A program made the translations under genes and the position numbers. Shown piece after piece: positions 7,632 through 17,090 of a stretch of DNA of 38,130 bases (its first letter is position 1; every line of letters starts with the position of its first letter). The stretch comes from Mesorhizobium waimense (GTDB lineage: Bacteria; Pseudomonadota; Alphaproteobacteria; Rhizobiales; Rhizobiaceae). The notes below the pieces were generated by a model. That model saw only the letters and a list, made by a program, of their open reading frames with translations. It ran no database searches and was not told the origin of the DNA. Location of the stretch: assembly GCF_003601975.1 (NCBI RefSeq), contig NZ_QZWZ01000055.1, positions 1 to 38,130 of the forward strand. The letters run 5' to 3'.

Positions 7632-7648
7632 GATGACAGGAGATTCTG

Positions 7649-8167
7649 ATGGCTGGGCTGGAGACACCCGAAGACATTTTCGATCGTAAGCCGACCCCGG
7701 AAGAGCTGACGCAAAAATTCAACGCTGCGCTCAAGGAACTGATGCTCACACCGGGCGACCTTGCCACCTTCATGGATAAGAACCGCGACTATCGCGAAGG
7801 CTCGGCGACTATCCGGGGTATCCAACGGATGGTGTCGGGAGAAACCCGGGTCTCGGGCGAGATGATGGTCATTGTGAACATGCTGTTGCGCCAGCATCGC
7901 CGCCTGAAGGCGCGCTATCCCGATCTCAAATGGGAGCGGAATCCGCATGGAGCCTATTGGGCTCAGGTCGAGGACTGGTACGTCTATATCTCGCCACAGA
8001 CGCGCGGCCGTTGGATTCTTGTCTGCAGTCATGGGTCGAGTCCCAAGGATTACAGCCCGCCGTTCGGCCGCTGGCTCGACTCGCTCGAGGAGGCAAAGGC
8101 CAAGGCGCTTGTCTGCGTCGAAGAGGGCATGAACAACCTGGCCGAATTTGATTACGAAGCTACCTAA
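7649..8167 (+). CDS. Probable HTH regulator, hypothetical
   Basis: A protein of 172 residues with a good ribosome binding site (AGGAG, 8 bases upstream). The N-terminal ~80 residues (LTQKFNAALKELMLTPGDLA, then GSATIRGIQRMVSGETRVSG) look like a divergent lambda-repressor-like helix-turn-helix. The rest (LKWERNPHGAYWAQVEDWYV, then RWILVCSH and SLEEAKAKALVCVE) resembles a small double-stranded-RNA-binding-like or single-strand sensor domain, but I do not recognise a family. It is divergent from 7485 and probably controls both promoters through the 7606-7631 palindrome. Confidence 0.6.
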   Translation: MAGLETPEDIFDRKPTPEELTQKFNAALKELMLTPGDLATFMDKNRDYREGSATIRGIQRMVSGETRVSGEMMVIVNMLLRQHRRLKARYPDLKWERNPHGAYWAQVEDWYVYISPQTRGRWILVCSHGSSPKDYSPPFGRWLDSLEEAKAKALVCVEEGMNNLAEFDYEAT

Positions 8168-8222
8168 GGTGCGGAAGGCGAGGCTTCGCTATTTCGCTGG
8201 CTGTTGCTGCAAGTGGCATCGA

Positions 8223-8783
8223 TTAGATGGGCTCCAAGCCGAGCAAGTTTGTCCATCCTCGACCAACATTACCCATGATGGCACTGAGTGACCGAGTGCC
8301 CGCGTGCGTGGCAATGACAATCTGCGGCACGCCAGTCGGCAGCCCTTCCGCAAAAATCGAAGGCGCGGCGTGAGAAATCTCGATGACACGGTTTCTTTTA
8401 GGCACATGCAGGATGGTTGGCGAGTTCAACTCGGCGTGCTTGATGGCATCCGCGACTTCGCCCAGAATCTTGTGATCGTCAGGTCTCGGGTCGCCATTGG
8501 CCGCCACGGTAGCGTTCGATATCAGATGGCGCGCAGCCCCTTTGTCTGCAGCTAGCGGCTTGATAGTCGCCAAGGCTTTGCGCTCTAAGGCAACCTCGGC
8601 GAAATGGTAGAGGAAAATGGCGCCTACCATACCGAGACGCAGGGTCTCATAGCTCACGTTCCGCGCCAGCTTGGCGTTATCTCCCGCAATAATGTGCTGC
8701 AGCGAATCCTCGCTGTCGATGAATCCGCGAACAGAGGGGAGGACCAATCGCTCCCAATGAACGTCTACCGCGAGGCCGCCCAT
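8223..8783 (-). CDS. Hypothetical helical protein, HEPN-like
   Basis: A protein of 186 residues. The centre is helical with IFLYHFAEVALERKALATIK and, further on, DDHKILGEVADAIKHAELNS. The KILGEVADAIKHAEL block is typical of a group of alphaproteobacterial hypothetical proteins with HEPN-like bundles, in which the Asp-Ala-x-Lys-His stretch is conserved. No signal peptide or transmembrane span is seen. The start ATG (8783) follows the stop of the preceding small gene (8784) with no intervening base, so the two form one transcript read leftward. Function unknown. Confidence 0.55.
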   Translation of the reverse strand: MGGLAVDVHWERLVLPSVRGFIDSEDSLQHIIAGDNAKLARNVSYETLRLGMVGAIFLYHFAEVALERKALATIKPLAADKGAARHLISNATVAANGDPRPDDHKILGEVADAIKHAELNSPTILHVPKRNRVIEISHAAPSIFAEGLPTGVPQIVIATHAGTRSLSAIMGNVGRGWTNLLGLEPI

Positions 8784-8978
8784 CTACCTGTAATGTTCCA
8801 CAATCGCTGCGTCATAATACAGGGCCCACTCTTTTGCATCGGCCCGCGCTTTGGCGATTTCTGCCTCTCTATCTCCATCGCCCCAATAATAGTAGCCGAG
8901 TGGGTTTTCCCGCCCTGTCACGGTATTGCTCTCTCCGTCGTGGACGCTGATGTGGATTACCTGCTCTTCCGCAGTCAT
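8784..8978 (-). CDS. Small hypothetical protein
   Basis: A protein of 64 residues, very acidic and aromatic: NPLGYYYWGDGDREAEIAKA, then DAKEWALYYDAAIVEHYR. It is not a known family to me. It directly abuts the next gene (8783), which argues for a real coupled gene pair. Small size plus tight linkage to a HEPN-like gene would fit an antitoxin or regulator, but nothing in the sequence proves this. Confidence 0.5.
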   Translation of the reverse strand: MTAEEQVIHISVHDGESNTVTGRENPLGYYYWGDGDREAEIAKARADAKEWALYYDAAIVEHYR

Positions 8979-9079
8979 CTATAGGTGCTCCGGTTCCAAA
9001 CAGTGGTGGATGTGCCTCGCCTCCTTCGAAGCTCAGTATTAGAGCTTGCAGGTTATACTGCAGCACTTATCGTTGCGCC

Positions 9080-12000
9080 ATGAGTGGCAATTTTGTCGAT
9101 CTAGACCGTAGATTTCGTATCGTCTCGCGTGAGGAGGCGAAAACACCATCACTTCTATTCGACCCTCGTCTTGGCGGCCCCTTGAGCTGGCCGGACCTCA
9201 AGAACCGAAACCGAGTAGTCGTTCTGGCGGAAGCCGGCAGTGGCAAAAGTTACGAGCTCAAAGCCCAGTGGCAGGCTTCGGTGAAATCTGACGAATTTGC
9301 CTGTTATGCCACGGTACAAGATCTCGGCCGAAGCGGCCTTATGGACGCTCTGGGCGCCGATGATCTTCGAAGGTTCGAAACCTGGAAGGCGGAAGCTGGA
9401 TCGATATGCTGGTTTTTCATCGACTCCGTCGACGAAGCGAAAGATGAGGGTGTGCGATTCGAAACCGCCCTGCGTAAGTTCTCCAAAGCTATCGCGGGAT
9501 TCGAGGACCGTGCCCGCGTGGTCATTTCCGGTCGCTTTACCGACTGGGATTTCATCGCGGATCGCAATTCGATGGATGAGTGGCTTTCGATCCCGCGCAT
9601 GCCGCCGCCACCCGAACCCAGCTATCAAGATGAAATCCGCGCCACACTCCAACACAAGGCGCCCGAGAAGCCGCCCGAGCACGAAGACGACGTGTCAGTC
9701 TTCTTAATGATCGGGCTCGATGAGGCACGCATTCGGCTCTTTGCCAAAAGCGCCGGCATTGGCGACCTCGATTCTTTCATGACAGCGCTCGACGACGGCA
9801 ACCTTTGGCATTTTGCAAGCCGTCCGCTCGATCTCGAATGGATGGTCGACTATTGGCACGATCATGGTCGGTTCGGGACACTTGCGGCGATGCTGGAGGC
9901 GAGTATCGATGCGCGGCTTGTAGACCCCAAGCCGGCGAGAAAACGAAACGACACACTTAGCACGGCAGCGGCCAAGAGTGCGCTCGAACGCATTGGGGCG
10001 GGCCTTCTTCTGTGCGGCAAAGATGCCGTACGCGTTCCCTCTGAAAGCTTCAGCGCGACAAGTGCCGACAACGCACTGCCTCTCGACCGGCTTCTGCCAG
10101 ATTGGCAATCCGACGCGATGATGCGGTTGCTTGGCAGACCGGTATTCGACCCTGCGACCTTGGGGCGCGTGCGGCTGCATAACGACAACGAGGGAACGGT
10201 CCGGAGCTATTTCACCGGGCGATGGCTTGCCGGCCGTCTTGCCGCAAATTGCCCTCCGCAGCAGATAGATGACCTGCTTTTCGTTGATCTCTACGGATAT
10301 CAGCTCGCCCGTCCCGACATGCTCGCCACAGCGGCATGGCTGTCAATATGGAACCCAAGAGTGGCGGAGAAGCTCATCGCGAGAAATCCGCTTGCACTCT
10401 TGACGCTTGGCGACCCAGGGGCATTGCCAGTTGCCACACGCAGCAAGGCAATCGAAGGTGCTCTTCAGGATGGCGAACATATCGACCGGCGAAACGTCTG
10501 GCTCGAGCAAGATTCGGTTCGCCGACTGGCGCACCCGGCCTTTGATCCTTTGATCCCTACTTGGTGGACCCGATATGGAGGCAGTCGCGACGCACGTCAC
10601 CTACTGCTGAGATTGATTTGGCTGGGCAAGCAAGCTGGCGGCTTGGATATCGCTCGCACGCAGGCATTCGACACTGCGACCGACACAACATCACAACTCT
10701 TGGCGGGCAGAGCGCTGCTTGCGGTGGGAACGCCTGCAGATGCCGTCACCTATGCCGACTACATCGTCGATCAGGCGGGAGCATTGGCGCGGACGGTAGT
10801 GCTCGGCGCCCTTGATGTTCTCTTTCCAAAGTGGATTTCGATCGAGCGTTTCTTTGGGGTCATCGATGCAATTGGTGTCACCGACGAAGGAGGTATGGCG
10901 ACGCTCTATCCGTTGGGGCAAAAGCTGGGCGAGGCGCTGCCGAGCGAGACCGATCTGTCTGCTTTCCTGGCTGCCGTTCTGCAGCGCATAGGCCCGATCA
11001 ACGACGAACACGAGGAGTCCGTCTTTGCCGGCGCATTCGCTTCGGCGGCTGTAACAGTGGCTGCACGCCTGTTACAGATGCATCCCGATAGCGTTCCAGA
11101 TATTGTCGTCGATCTTGTCTTGCGACTGCATAACGATTCTTCATATCGCGGGCGCGATCAGGAAGAACGAGAACTGGAACGAGCAATCTGCAGCACGCCT
11201 GGCCGGCGCCGTCAGTCATTTTGGCGTGCCGTGCATGTGCTTCGCGATCACCCTTGGATCAGGAACAACGACATCTCAATTGGGCATTTGGCGATGTTTG
11301 GTTGGCAAGGCCAATTGTCTCGTGATGACGTAGGCTGGTTGGCTGACGACGCAACAGGAAAGGAAGAAGAGCGTGACCGTCGGCTGGCGTTTAGTGCTCT
11401 CCACGCCGTCTGGCGCGACCAGGGCCAAGATCCGACGGTAGCTGGAGCCTTAGAGAAGATTGGTAAGCAGGACTCAAGCCTCGGGGAGCTCCTTGCAGCA
11501 TGGCAATCGCCGCCGCCCGAGCCTCCGGAGCGTTTGGCTATGATGAAACGGCTCCAAGCAACGGAGGAAAAGAACAAGATCGCACGCGAAAAGCGAGACA
11601 GCAGTTGGATAAGATTCATCGAGGAACTGCGCTCGGACCCAACGATCCTGGACAGGCTTCATCCAACCACCGACACTACGGCTGACAGCCGGCTAGTTGA
11701 TCTTTGGCGGTTTCTGTCCTCGCGGATCCGAGGCCGATCTCATTACGCGATCGACGATCTCTCTTCGGTCGAACCGATCTTTGGGACTGAAGTTACGGAG
11801 AAGTTTGCCACGGTATTGATCAATTTCGCCAACGCTTGGACGCCTCTGCTGCCAAGCGAACGACCGCCTGAAGAGCAGCGGAAGATTTTTAGCTTCGAAA
11901 GTATGGGCTTGGCAGGCATGGCGCTCGAAGCAGCGCGAACCTCGAATTGGGCGCAGTCAATCGACGACGACCGTGCTGAGAAAGCCGCGCGTTATGCCAT

Positions 12001-13462
12001 TCTGGAATTGAACGGCTTCCCTGACTACCTGGTGCGGCTCGCCGAGGCAAAACCCGCGATCGTGCGCAAGGTTCTTGTCGCCGAAGTGAATTCACAACTT
12101 GCGACGGGCGATCCGTCGGAACATGCGATTCTTGACCGTCTAGCCTATGGCGACGCCAAGCTTGCTCGATTGGTGGTGCCTGATCTTGAACACGCAATGT
12201 CCGACGAAGCGACCTTTCCAACACCTCTGCTGCCCAAGGTATCGGATGTCATCATCCGCGGCCTAGCTGTCGCCACGACTTCCCTCTCCGATTTAGTGCG
12301 GGGCCGAGCAGCCGCGGCGCAAGATCCGAAGACAGTGGCGTACATGCTCTCGATTCTCGCGGCGATTAATGCGGACCTGGCCATAGACGTGCTGCGCGAA
12401 AGGTTTGATCAATTCGACGAACAATCGCGCATGATGATGTGCAGTGTCCTACTGCCTCGACTGTATGCCGATCGCTACCACCAGGATATGGGAGTCGCTC
12501 ACCACATATCTTTCCCAAAGCTCGAGGAATTGGTTTCGCTCGCTTTCGATGGCATTCGCCCTGAGAACGACATTAGCAGACCTAGCGGCGAGGTCTTCTC
12601 CCCTGATTGGCGCGACAGCGCTCAAGACGCTCGAAATGCCGTGTTTAATCGGCTAGAGAGCACGCCCGGCGAGGCCACCCATGCCGCGTTGATACGCCTT
12701 TCGCGGAAAGAGGGCTTTGCCATACCACCGGACAGGCTGCACACGCTCGCGCGGCGCCACGCCGAAAATGATGCCATCCTGGCGGCATGGCGGCCCGAGG
12801 ACGTGGTGATGTTCGAGACGGCGTTCGACCGCCCGCCCTCGACAACGGCGGACCTGCAGCTTCTCGCCCGCCGACGCGCGGAGCGCATCGACCATGATCT
12901 TCGCCATGACAGATTCTCGCAAGCAGACACGGTCCAGGCGCTGCCAGACGAAAATGCCGTACAACGGTGGTTTGCCGACCGGTTCGAAAGCTTGCAAGGG
13001 AATGCCTACACGGTTGTGCGCGAAAGCCACGTCGCTGACGAAAAAGAACCGGATATCACACTGACGAGCCGTATCAGCGGCGTTACGCTTCCTATCGAGA
13101 TTAAAGTGATCGACGGCATGAGCGTCACCGAGATGGAAGCTGCGCTCGAAACTCAGCTGTGCGGGCAATATTTGCGTCACGATGGAGCACGGCACGGAAT
13201 CTTGCTGTTGGTGCACCAGAAGCCAAAATCGCAAGGGTGGATCCTGCCTGGGTATTCCGGGTTTGCATCCCTCGCGACCGTATTGAAACACCTCGACGAC
13301 AAGGCGACCGAGATTCGCTCCCGATCACCTGATGGGCCGCAGCCCATTGTCGTATGCATCGATGTTTCGACGATTTCGCCACGTCGTAAGAAGCCGGGAG
13401 CGAGAAGCGAAACATCGCCAAAGAAGGCGAACGTGCGACTTAAACATCGCGTAAGGCCTTGA
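9080..13462 (+). CDS. Large P-loop (STAND/NACHT-like) ATPase with C-terminal PD-(D/E)XK nuclease
   Basis: A protein of 1460 residues. Walker A is at ~50-58 (AEAGSGKSY), Walker B at ~111-120 (WFFIDSVDEA), and a sensor strand VVISGRFTDW follows at ~147-156; this set is typical of NACHT/STAND NTPases. A VRSYFTGRWLAGRL segment resembles the EYFAARWL helix seen after NACHT modules. Residues ~400-1250 are long, helical and leucine-rich, consistent with HEAT-like repeats that could sense a partner. The C-terminus carries a nuclease core, D1325 in EPDITL and E1340-I-K1342 in LPIEIKV, a canonical D-x14-E-x-K. The tail is basic. Avs/STAND anti-phage proteins use the same logic of sensor, ATPase switch and nuclease, usually with the effector at the N-terminus; here it is C-terminal. 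Defence function is inference. There is no good ribosome binding site at ATG 9080. Confidence 0.75.
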   Translation: MSGNFVDLDRRFRIVSREEAKTPSLLFDPRLGGPLSWPDLKNRNRVVVLAEAGSGKSYELKAQWQASVKSDEFACYATVQDLGRSGLMDALGADDLRRFETWKAEAGSICWFFIDSVDEAKDEGVRFETALRKFSKAIAGFEDRARVVISGRFTDWDFIADRNSMDEWLSIPRMPPPPEPSYQDEIRATLQHKAPEKPPEHEDDVSVFLMIGLDEARIRLFAKSAGIGDLDSFMTALDDGNLWHFASRPLDLEWMVDYWHDHGRFGTLAAMLEASIDARLVDPKPARKRNDTLSTAAAKSALERIGAGLLLCGKDAVRVPSESFSATSADNALPLDRLLPDWQSDAMMRLLGRPVFDPATLGRVRLHNDNEGTVRSYFTGRWLAGRLAANCPPQQIDDLLFVDLYGYQLARPDMLATAAWLSIWNPRVAEKLIARNPLALLTLGDPGALPVATRSKAIEGALQDGEHIDRRNVWLEQDSVRRLAHPAFDPLIPTWWTRYGGSRDARHLLLRLIWLGKQAGGLDIARTQAFDTATDTTSQLLAGRALLAVGTPADAVTYADYIVDQAGALARTVVLGALDVLFPKWISIERFFGVIDAIGVTDEGGMATLYPLGQKLGEALPSETDLSAFLAAVLQRIGPINDEHEESVFAGAFASAAVTVAARLLQMHPDSVPDIVVDLVLRLHNDSSYRGRDQEERELERAICSTPGRRRQSFWRAVHVLRDHPWIRNNDISIGHLAMFGWQGQLSRDDVGWLADDATGKEEERDRRLAFSALHAVWRDQGQDPTVAGALEKIGKQDSSLGELLAAWQSPPPEPPERLAMMKRLQATEEKNKIAREKRDSSWIRFIEELRSDPTILDRLHPTTDTTADSRLVDLWRFLSSRIRGRSHYAIDDLSSVEPIFGTEVTEKFATVLINFANAWTPLLPSERPPEEQRKIFSFESMGLAGMALEAARTSNWAQSIDDDRAEKAARYAILELNGFPDYLVRLAEAKPAIVRKVLVAEVNSQLATGDPSEHAILDRLAYGDAKLARLVVPDLEHAMSDEATFPTPLLPKVSDVIIRGLAVATTSLSDLVRGRAAAAQDPKTVAYMLSILAAINADLAIDVLRERFDQFDEQSRMMMCSVLLPRLYADRYHQDMGVAHHISFPKLEELVSLAFDGIRPENDISRPSGEVFSPDWRDSAQDARNAVFNRLESTPGEATHAALIRLSRKEGFAIPPDRLHTLARRHAENDAILAAWRPEDVVMFETAFDRPPSTTADLQLLARRRAERIDHDLRHDRFSQADTVQALPDENAVQRWFADRFESLQGNAYTVVRESHVADEKEPDITLTSRISGVTLPIEIKVIDGMSVTEMEAALETQLCGQYLRHDGARHGILLLVHQKPKSQGWILPGYSGFASLATVLKHLDDKATEIRSRSPDGPQPIVVCIDVSTISPRRKKPGARSETSPKKANVRLKHRVRP

Positions 13463-13661
13463 CGCCGAGGCCCTAAACCTGCGGATTCGCCGGCGCGGAC
13501 CTTGCTTTGGGTTGCGGCAGTTAGCAAAGCGCAGAGGACCCGACAACGTCGGTCGCCTTGGAAGTGTCCGGTCACAGCGGTGATCCCGAATACCAATTCT
13601 GGTTCGGACTGCTTAAAGCGGCCATATCGGATGGGCTTAGCCCACAAGCTACGGGTGAAAA

Positions 13662-14408
13662 ATGACCTTGCGAGAAGCTATTTGCGACAACATCTTCGCG
13701 CGGGGCCTGCTGGAGCGTTGCGTTGGCGAAGCACCTAAGTTTCAGAACCCTGTGATCAACGCGTTCTACGAGTGGCAAACTCTGCTAACGGGAGTTTTCG
13801 CCCTGATCGGGGCTTATTTGCTCTGGGTCCAGATCCGTGACCAACAAAAACAATCTCTCCTGGCAAGAGATCAGGTTACCCTCGAACGAAGCCGCGAGAA
13901 CCTGACAGCCCGTATTGGCCTACCGCACGCGCTTGCTGATCTGAACAGGTATTGGAAGGCATGCCTCGAAGCATGGGAAAGAGAAGATGCCGATGGTCGA
14001 CCTAAGCCACCGCCCACGCATGCGCTAAGAACGGTAATGGCATCGGCCGTCCTGGTTGACGACGAGACGTTTGTCAGCATGCAAGAATTAACTATCAACG
14101 CGCAGGCGTTCGAGTCGAGAATTGATCAGCCCAAGGGGGAGCGGGCGATCAATTTCTATGAAACCATGGTCGTTGACATTGCACGGCTGAGTTATCTCAC
14201 CAACCGCCTCTATGATTTTGGCCGGAGGAGAGCTGAGCGGGTATCTTATGTGCCACCTACCCGTGAACAGCTTGAAGGCGAACTCGGCCGCGATCTTCGT
14301 ATCTATACGTCAGACAACGAGATCGCCGTGCGGATTCAGAAGGCAATGGATCAGGAATTTGGCAAGAGGCGAAACGGGCGCGATGTTCCGAATGGCACCG
14401 ACGGGTGA
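13662..14408 (+). CDS. Hypothetical protein with one transmembrane helix
   Basis: A protein of 248 residues with GGGTGA upstream of ATG 13662. One membrane helix is clear at about 35-57 (LLTGVFALIGAYLLWVQI). It is followed by a charged helix (DQQKQSLLARDQVTLERSRE) and a cytoplasmic helical domain. This is the common rhizobial layout of a short membrane anchor with a coiled-coil cytoplasmic part and no known catalytic motif. It lies 199 bases after the ATPase-nuclease, so it may be a separate transcript. Function unknown. Confidence 0.6.
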   Translation: MTLREAICDNIFARGLLERCVGEAPKFQNPVINAFYEWQTLLTGVFALIGAYLLWVQIRDQQKQSLLARDQVTLERSRENLTARIGLPHALADLNRYWKACLEAWEREDADGRPKPPPTHALRTVMASAVLVDDETFVSMQELTINAQAFESRIDQPKGERAINFYETMVVDIARLSYLTNRLYDFGRRRAERVSYVPPTREQLEGELGRDLRIYTSDNEIAVRIQKAMDQEFGKRRNGRDVPNGTDG

Positions 14409-14430
14409 CCTTTCGCGACCAGAAGGAATT

Positions 14431-14592
14431 TCACCGAATAGCTCGCAACCGCTGACGGATCGCCTCCGCTCGCTTCTTGAGTTCAGCAAGTTCTGCAGGC
14501 GACAGGCGAGAAGATTTCAGCTTCTCCTCGATCTCGGCGATTTCATCGTGAAGGGCATTTTTCTCTTCCTGGAGAACGTGATTGTAGGCCAT
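14431..14592 (-). CDS. Small coiled-coil protein
   Basis: A protein of 53 residues from ATG 14592, preceded by AGGTGGG; an in-frame ATG at 14625 is less well placed. Almost the whole product is a charged heptad-like helix: EEKNALHDEIAEIEEKLKSS, then LSPAELAELKKRAEAIRQRL. Its stop faces the stop of the preceding gene at a distance of 22 bases. The family is unknown; such short coiled coils often oligomerise. Confidence 0.55.
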   Translation of the reverse strand: MAYNHVLQEEKNALHDEIAEIEEKLKSSRLSPAELAELKKRAEAIRQRLRAIR

Positions 14593-14689
14593 CGTCCCAC
14601 CTTTCATTTGCATAGACCGTAGCATCGCAAAGAATTACCGAATCGTACCAATTCGATGAAGGCGGACGCCGGAGCGCAAGGAACTTCAA

Positions 14690-15388
14690 ATGCTGTACGC
14701 ATGGATCGATGGGGTCAAACGGCCGCCCCTCGCTAAGGGTGAGCACACGACATGCCCCGATTGCGGAGGCGCGCTGACTTCGGTCATCCCAGTCGAGAAC
14801 GTCCCGCATTGGCGCCACAAGGCGGGAGACTGTGATCCTTGGAGTGAATCCGAGGGACAGTGGCATCTGGGCTGGAAAGATCAGTTCGATCTAAGATGCC
14901 GCGAAATCAACCTAATCGATTCTATGACAGGGGAGCATCACAGGGCCGACGTGCTTTGCGGTGCCAGCACAGCGCGTGCGACGGTTCTGGAGCTACAGCA
15001 TTCCTCAATTTCCGAGGAAGAGCGAGCTGCACGGGAGGCTTTCTATAAGAAGGCACATCGCATGTTCTGGCTCGTGCATGTCCACAACGAGTCAACCTTT
15101 GCAGGATATAGCTTTGGCTTCTCGCTAGATTTCAGCAAGCGTATTCAGGTTATCGAAGGGCAGACCTATGCCATCATGCGGTGGATGGGCCGCAGCAAAC
15201 AATTTATCGAGAAATGGAAGCGTGCGTCCGCGCACGTCTTCTTTGATTGGCAAGGCCATATTTTCTTCCTCGCTGGCGATGCCTTGGCGCGGCGCCTGAC
15301 AGGCGGTACGCCCCTTCAGAAAGGTGAATTCGCGCTCTGCGCGCTGACGCGTGAGCAGTTCATTCGCGCAGTCCATTGGGCTGACTGA
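14690..15388 (+). CDS. CoiA-like competence/nuclease protein
   Basis: A protein of 232 residues, with AAGGA before ATG 14690. It has an N-terminal zinc-ribbon Cys pair (C22-x2-C25 in CPDCGG), HWRH (40-43), WHLGWK (58-63), HRADV (84-88) and ELQHSSIS (101-108). This is the full CoiA pattern: the zinc site, then a PD-(D/E)XK core in which D87 and E101-x-Q103 provide the metal ligands. CoiA acts in processing or recombination of incoming DNA in competent bacteria; the function in rhizobia is not established. The gene sits between the ATPase-nuclease module and the integrase and is distinct from the 644-residue CoiA-like gene at 515. Confidence 0.75.
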   Translation: MLYAWIDGVKRPPLAKGEHTTCPDCGGALTSVIPVENVPHWRHKAGDCDPWSESEGQWHLGWKDQFDLRCREINLIDSMTGEHHRADVLCGASTARATVLELQHSSISEEERAAREAFYKKAHRMFWLVHVHNESTFAGYSFGFSLDFSKRIQVIEGQTYAIMRWMGRSKQFIEKWKRASAHVFFDWQGHIFFLAGDALARRLTGGTPLQKGEFALCALTREQFIRAVHWAD

Positions 15389-15654
15389 GCGGGGCTCGCA
15401 CACGACGGCCGCCACCGCTCAGTCAAGGTTGGACTAAATGCCCATAGGCCTCAACCACCATCGGTCTGCACGAAGTTTGCCTAGACTAGTGAACAGGGAG
15501 TAGCCGCGCGCATTGCATCCCAATGTCGTCATCAACTCCAATCCGGAATTATCGACGACTCTCGGCCAACTTTGCACCAGCCTTCGTTCCGGGATCGACT
15601 TTTGTTCGGCCCTTAGCTTCCGCAGCGACAGCCAAAGGTGGCACAATTCCTGGT

Positions 15655-17022
15655 CTAGGCAGCTCTGCGCAAGGCCTCCCCGTCAGCGTCCCGTTTGGCG
15701 GCCTCTATTGTCTGTTGTGTAGCGCGTGGACCGAGCCAGGAACGAACGGCTGCCTCCTTGGCGATCAGATTGCCTAAGGCGCCAAACATCGTGCTGCTGA
15801 TTGCCTGCTGCTGCGCGCGCAGGTGGTCCTCGAGCAGCTTATGACGAGAAATGTAACCTGCGTTAACGCCCGGAATGGCATGGTTCATCAATAAACGCGC
15901 GTCGAACTCCGAGACACCGGCCGGCGTCGCCAGGGTCCGGAACGTCTGCCGCAAATCATTACCCCACTTGGCGAGGACGTCCCGGCGCTCCTTCTGTTCG
16001 GCCAAGTGCCCGCTGCCACTATCCGCTGGGAATAGCCAGTCGTTGGCCTGGAGAGGATAGCAATGCCGGTTAAACCGGATCACTCGCACAAGGCATGAGA
16101 TCATTTGGCGCGACAGCGGAATGTCGAAGGCATGGTCTGCGCCGCCCTTAGGACGCGGAATGTGCAGGACCCGGCGGCGGAGGCTGAGATCCTTCGGCTT
16201 CGCCTCCATCAGGGCCGTGGGCCGGCATCCCGAGAGCAGGGAGAATAGATGGTACTCGCGGCGAATGGGATTGGCTAACGCCGCGACTTGCCGGAACCAA
16301 TTTGGCAAGTCGCCCAGTCCCATCGCGCTGTTTCTGCGTTCTTCCGAGTTCCAATCAACGACGCTAGCTGGGTTGTCGGCTGGGAGATAGCGATGCGCCT
16401 TGCGCGCATGGTTATAGATAGCGCGCAGCGTCCGCATGCTGCCATTCGCAATATACGGACCATGCTCGTTCGTGATTTCGTCGTGCTTGGCAATGACCTT
16501 GCCGGGATCGTCGCCCAGCTCCCGCAATGGGATGTCGAGCCAATTCCTAAAAAGGCGCTCCACGTGGTCACGATAACCCTCGATCGTTCCTTTGCTCCGG
16601 CCTTTCCGGATGAGATGAGCGTCGCAATAGCGCTCCCACGCCTGCCTTAGGGTGACACCTTCCGGGGCGTTATCAGGTCGTGCTGCCTCATTCCGGTTGA
16701 CCAGTGAGGTATCGTTTCCATGCGGTGGAATGTCTTTGGGATGGGGGTGCTTCCCTTTGGAAATCTGCGCGAGGTATGTCTTTGCTGTTGCGCGCGCCTC
16801 GCGTGTAGACATCGTCTCCCCGTCGCCGATCCGTACTGAGATTGATGCAACGCGCTTGCCATCCTTCCGCAGGTCTCCTTGAACGGCGAATGTCTTGCTT
16901 CGCCTGCCGACGATGACGTGGAAGCCTCTAAGCTGGGTGTCGCGGGCGCGATACTGTCCCGAACCAGGCGCCTTAAGGTCGCTAACTGTCTTGTCGTTGA
17001 TGAGGATACGGATGTCGGCCAT
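15655..17022 (-). CDS. Tyrosine-type site-specific integrase
   Basis: A protein of 455 residues, with AGGAA about 7 bases before the ATG. The order is an N-terminal arm-binding domain (~1-90, KTFAVQGDLRKDGKRVASIS), a core-binding domain (~120-210, LRQAWERYCDAHL), then the catalytic domain. Catalytic pieces are the Arg in LSGCRPTALMEAK, the NDLRQTFRT box (with Asn in place of the usual His), LLMNH and the nucleophile Tyr in NAGYISRHK. This is the integrase family of tRNA-associated genomic islands. The tRNA-Arg 3' half 190 bases from its start is the likely att site, and the gene points into the island. The Asn replacement is tolerated in some relatives, so activity is plausible. Confidence 0.9.
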   Translation of the reverse strand: MADIRILINDKTVSDLKAPGSGQYRARDTQLRGFHVIVGRRSKTFAVQGDLRKDGKRVASISVRIGDGETMSTREARATAKTYLAQISKGKHPHPKDIPPHGNDTSLVNRNEAARPDNAPEGVTLRQAWERYCDAHLIRKGRSKGTIEGYRDHVERLFRNWLDIPLRELGDDPGKVIAKHDEITNEHGPYIANGSMRTLRAIYNHARKAHRYLPADNPASVVDWNSEERRNSAMGLGDLPNWFRQVAALANPIRREYHLFSLLSGCRPTALMEAKPKDLSLRRRVLHIPRPKGGADHAFDIPLSRQMISCLVRVIRFNRHCYPLQANDWLFPADSGSGHLAEQKERRDVLAKWGNDLRQTFRTLATPAGVSEFDARLLMNHAIPGVNAGYISRHKLLEDHLRAQQQAISSTMFGALGNLIAKEAAVRSWLGPRATQQTIEAAKRDADGEALRRAA

Positions 17023-17065
17023 AGTGCGATTCCTGCAAGTTTAGTGCTTGCCGGCCAGAAAAGTC

Positions 17066-17090
17066 AGCCGGTTTTTCAGCCGGTTTTAGA
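17066..17090. repeat. Tandem AGCCGGTTTT-type motif upstream of the integrase (possible arm site)
   Basis: Two tandem units, AGCCGGTTTTT and AGCCGGTTTTAG, lie 44 bases from the integrase start. A 25-base copy with 22 identities occurs at 24177-24201, again on the left of a tRNA-3'-like sequence. The location suggests integrase or excisionase arm binding, or an operator for int; binding is inferred. Confidence 0.5.
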
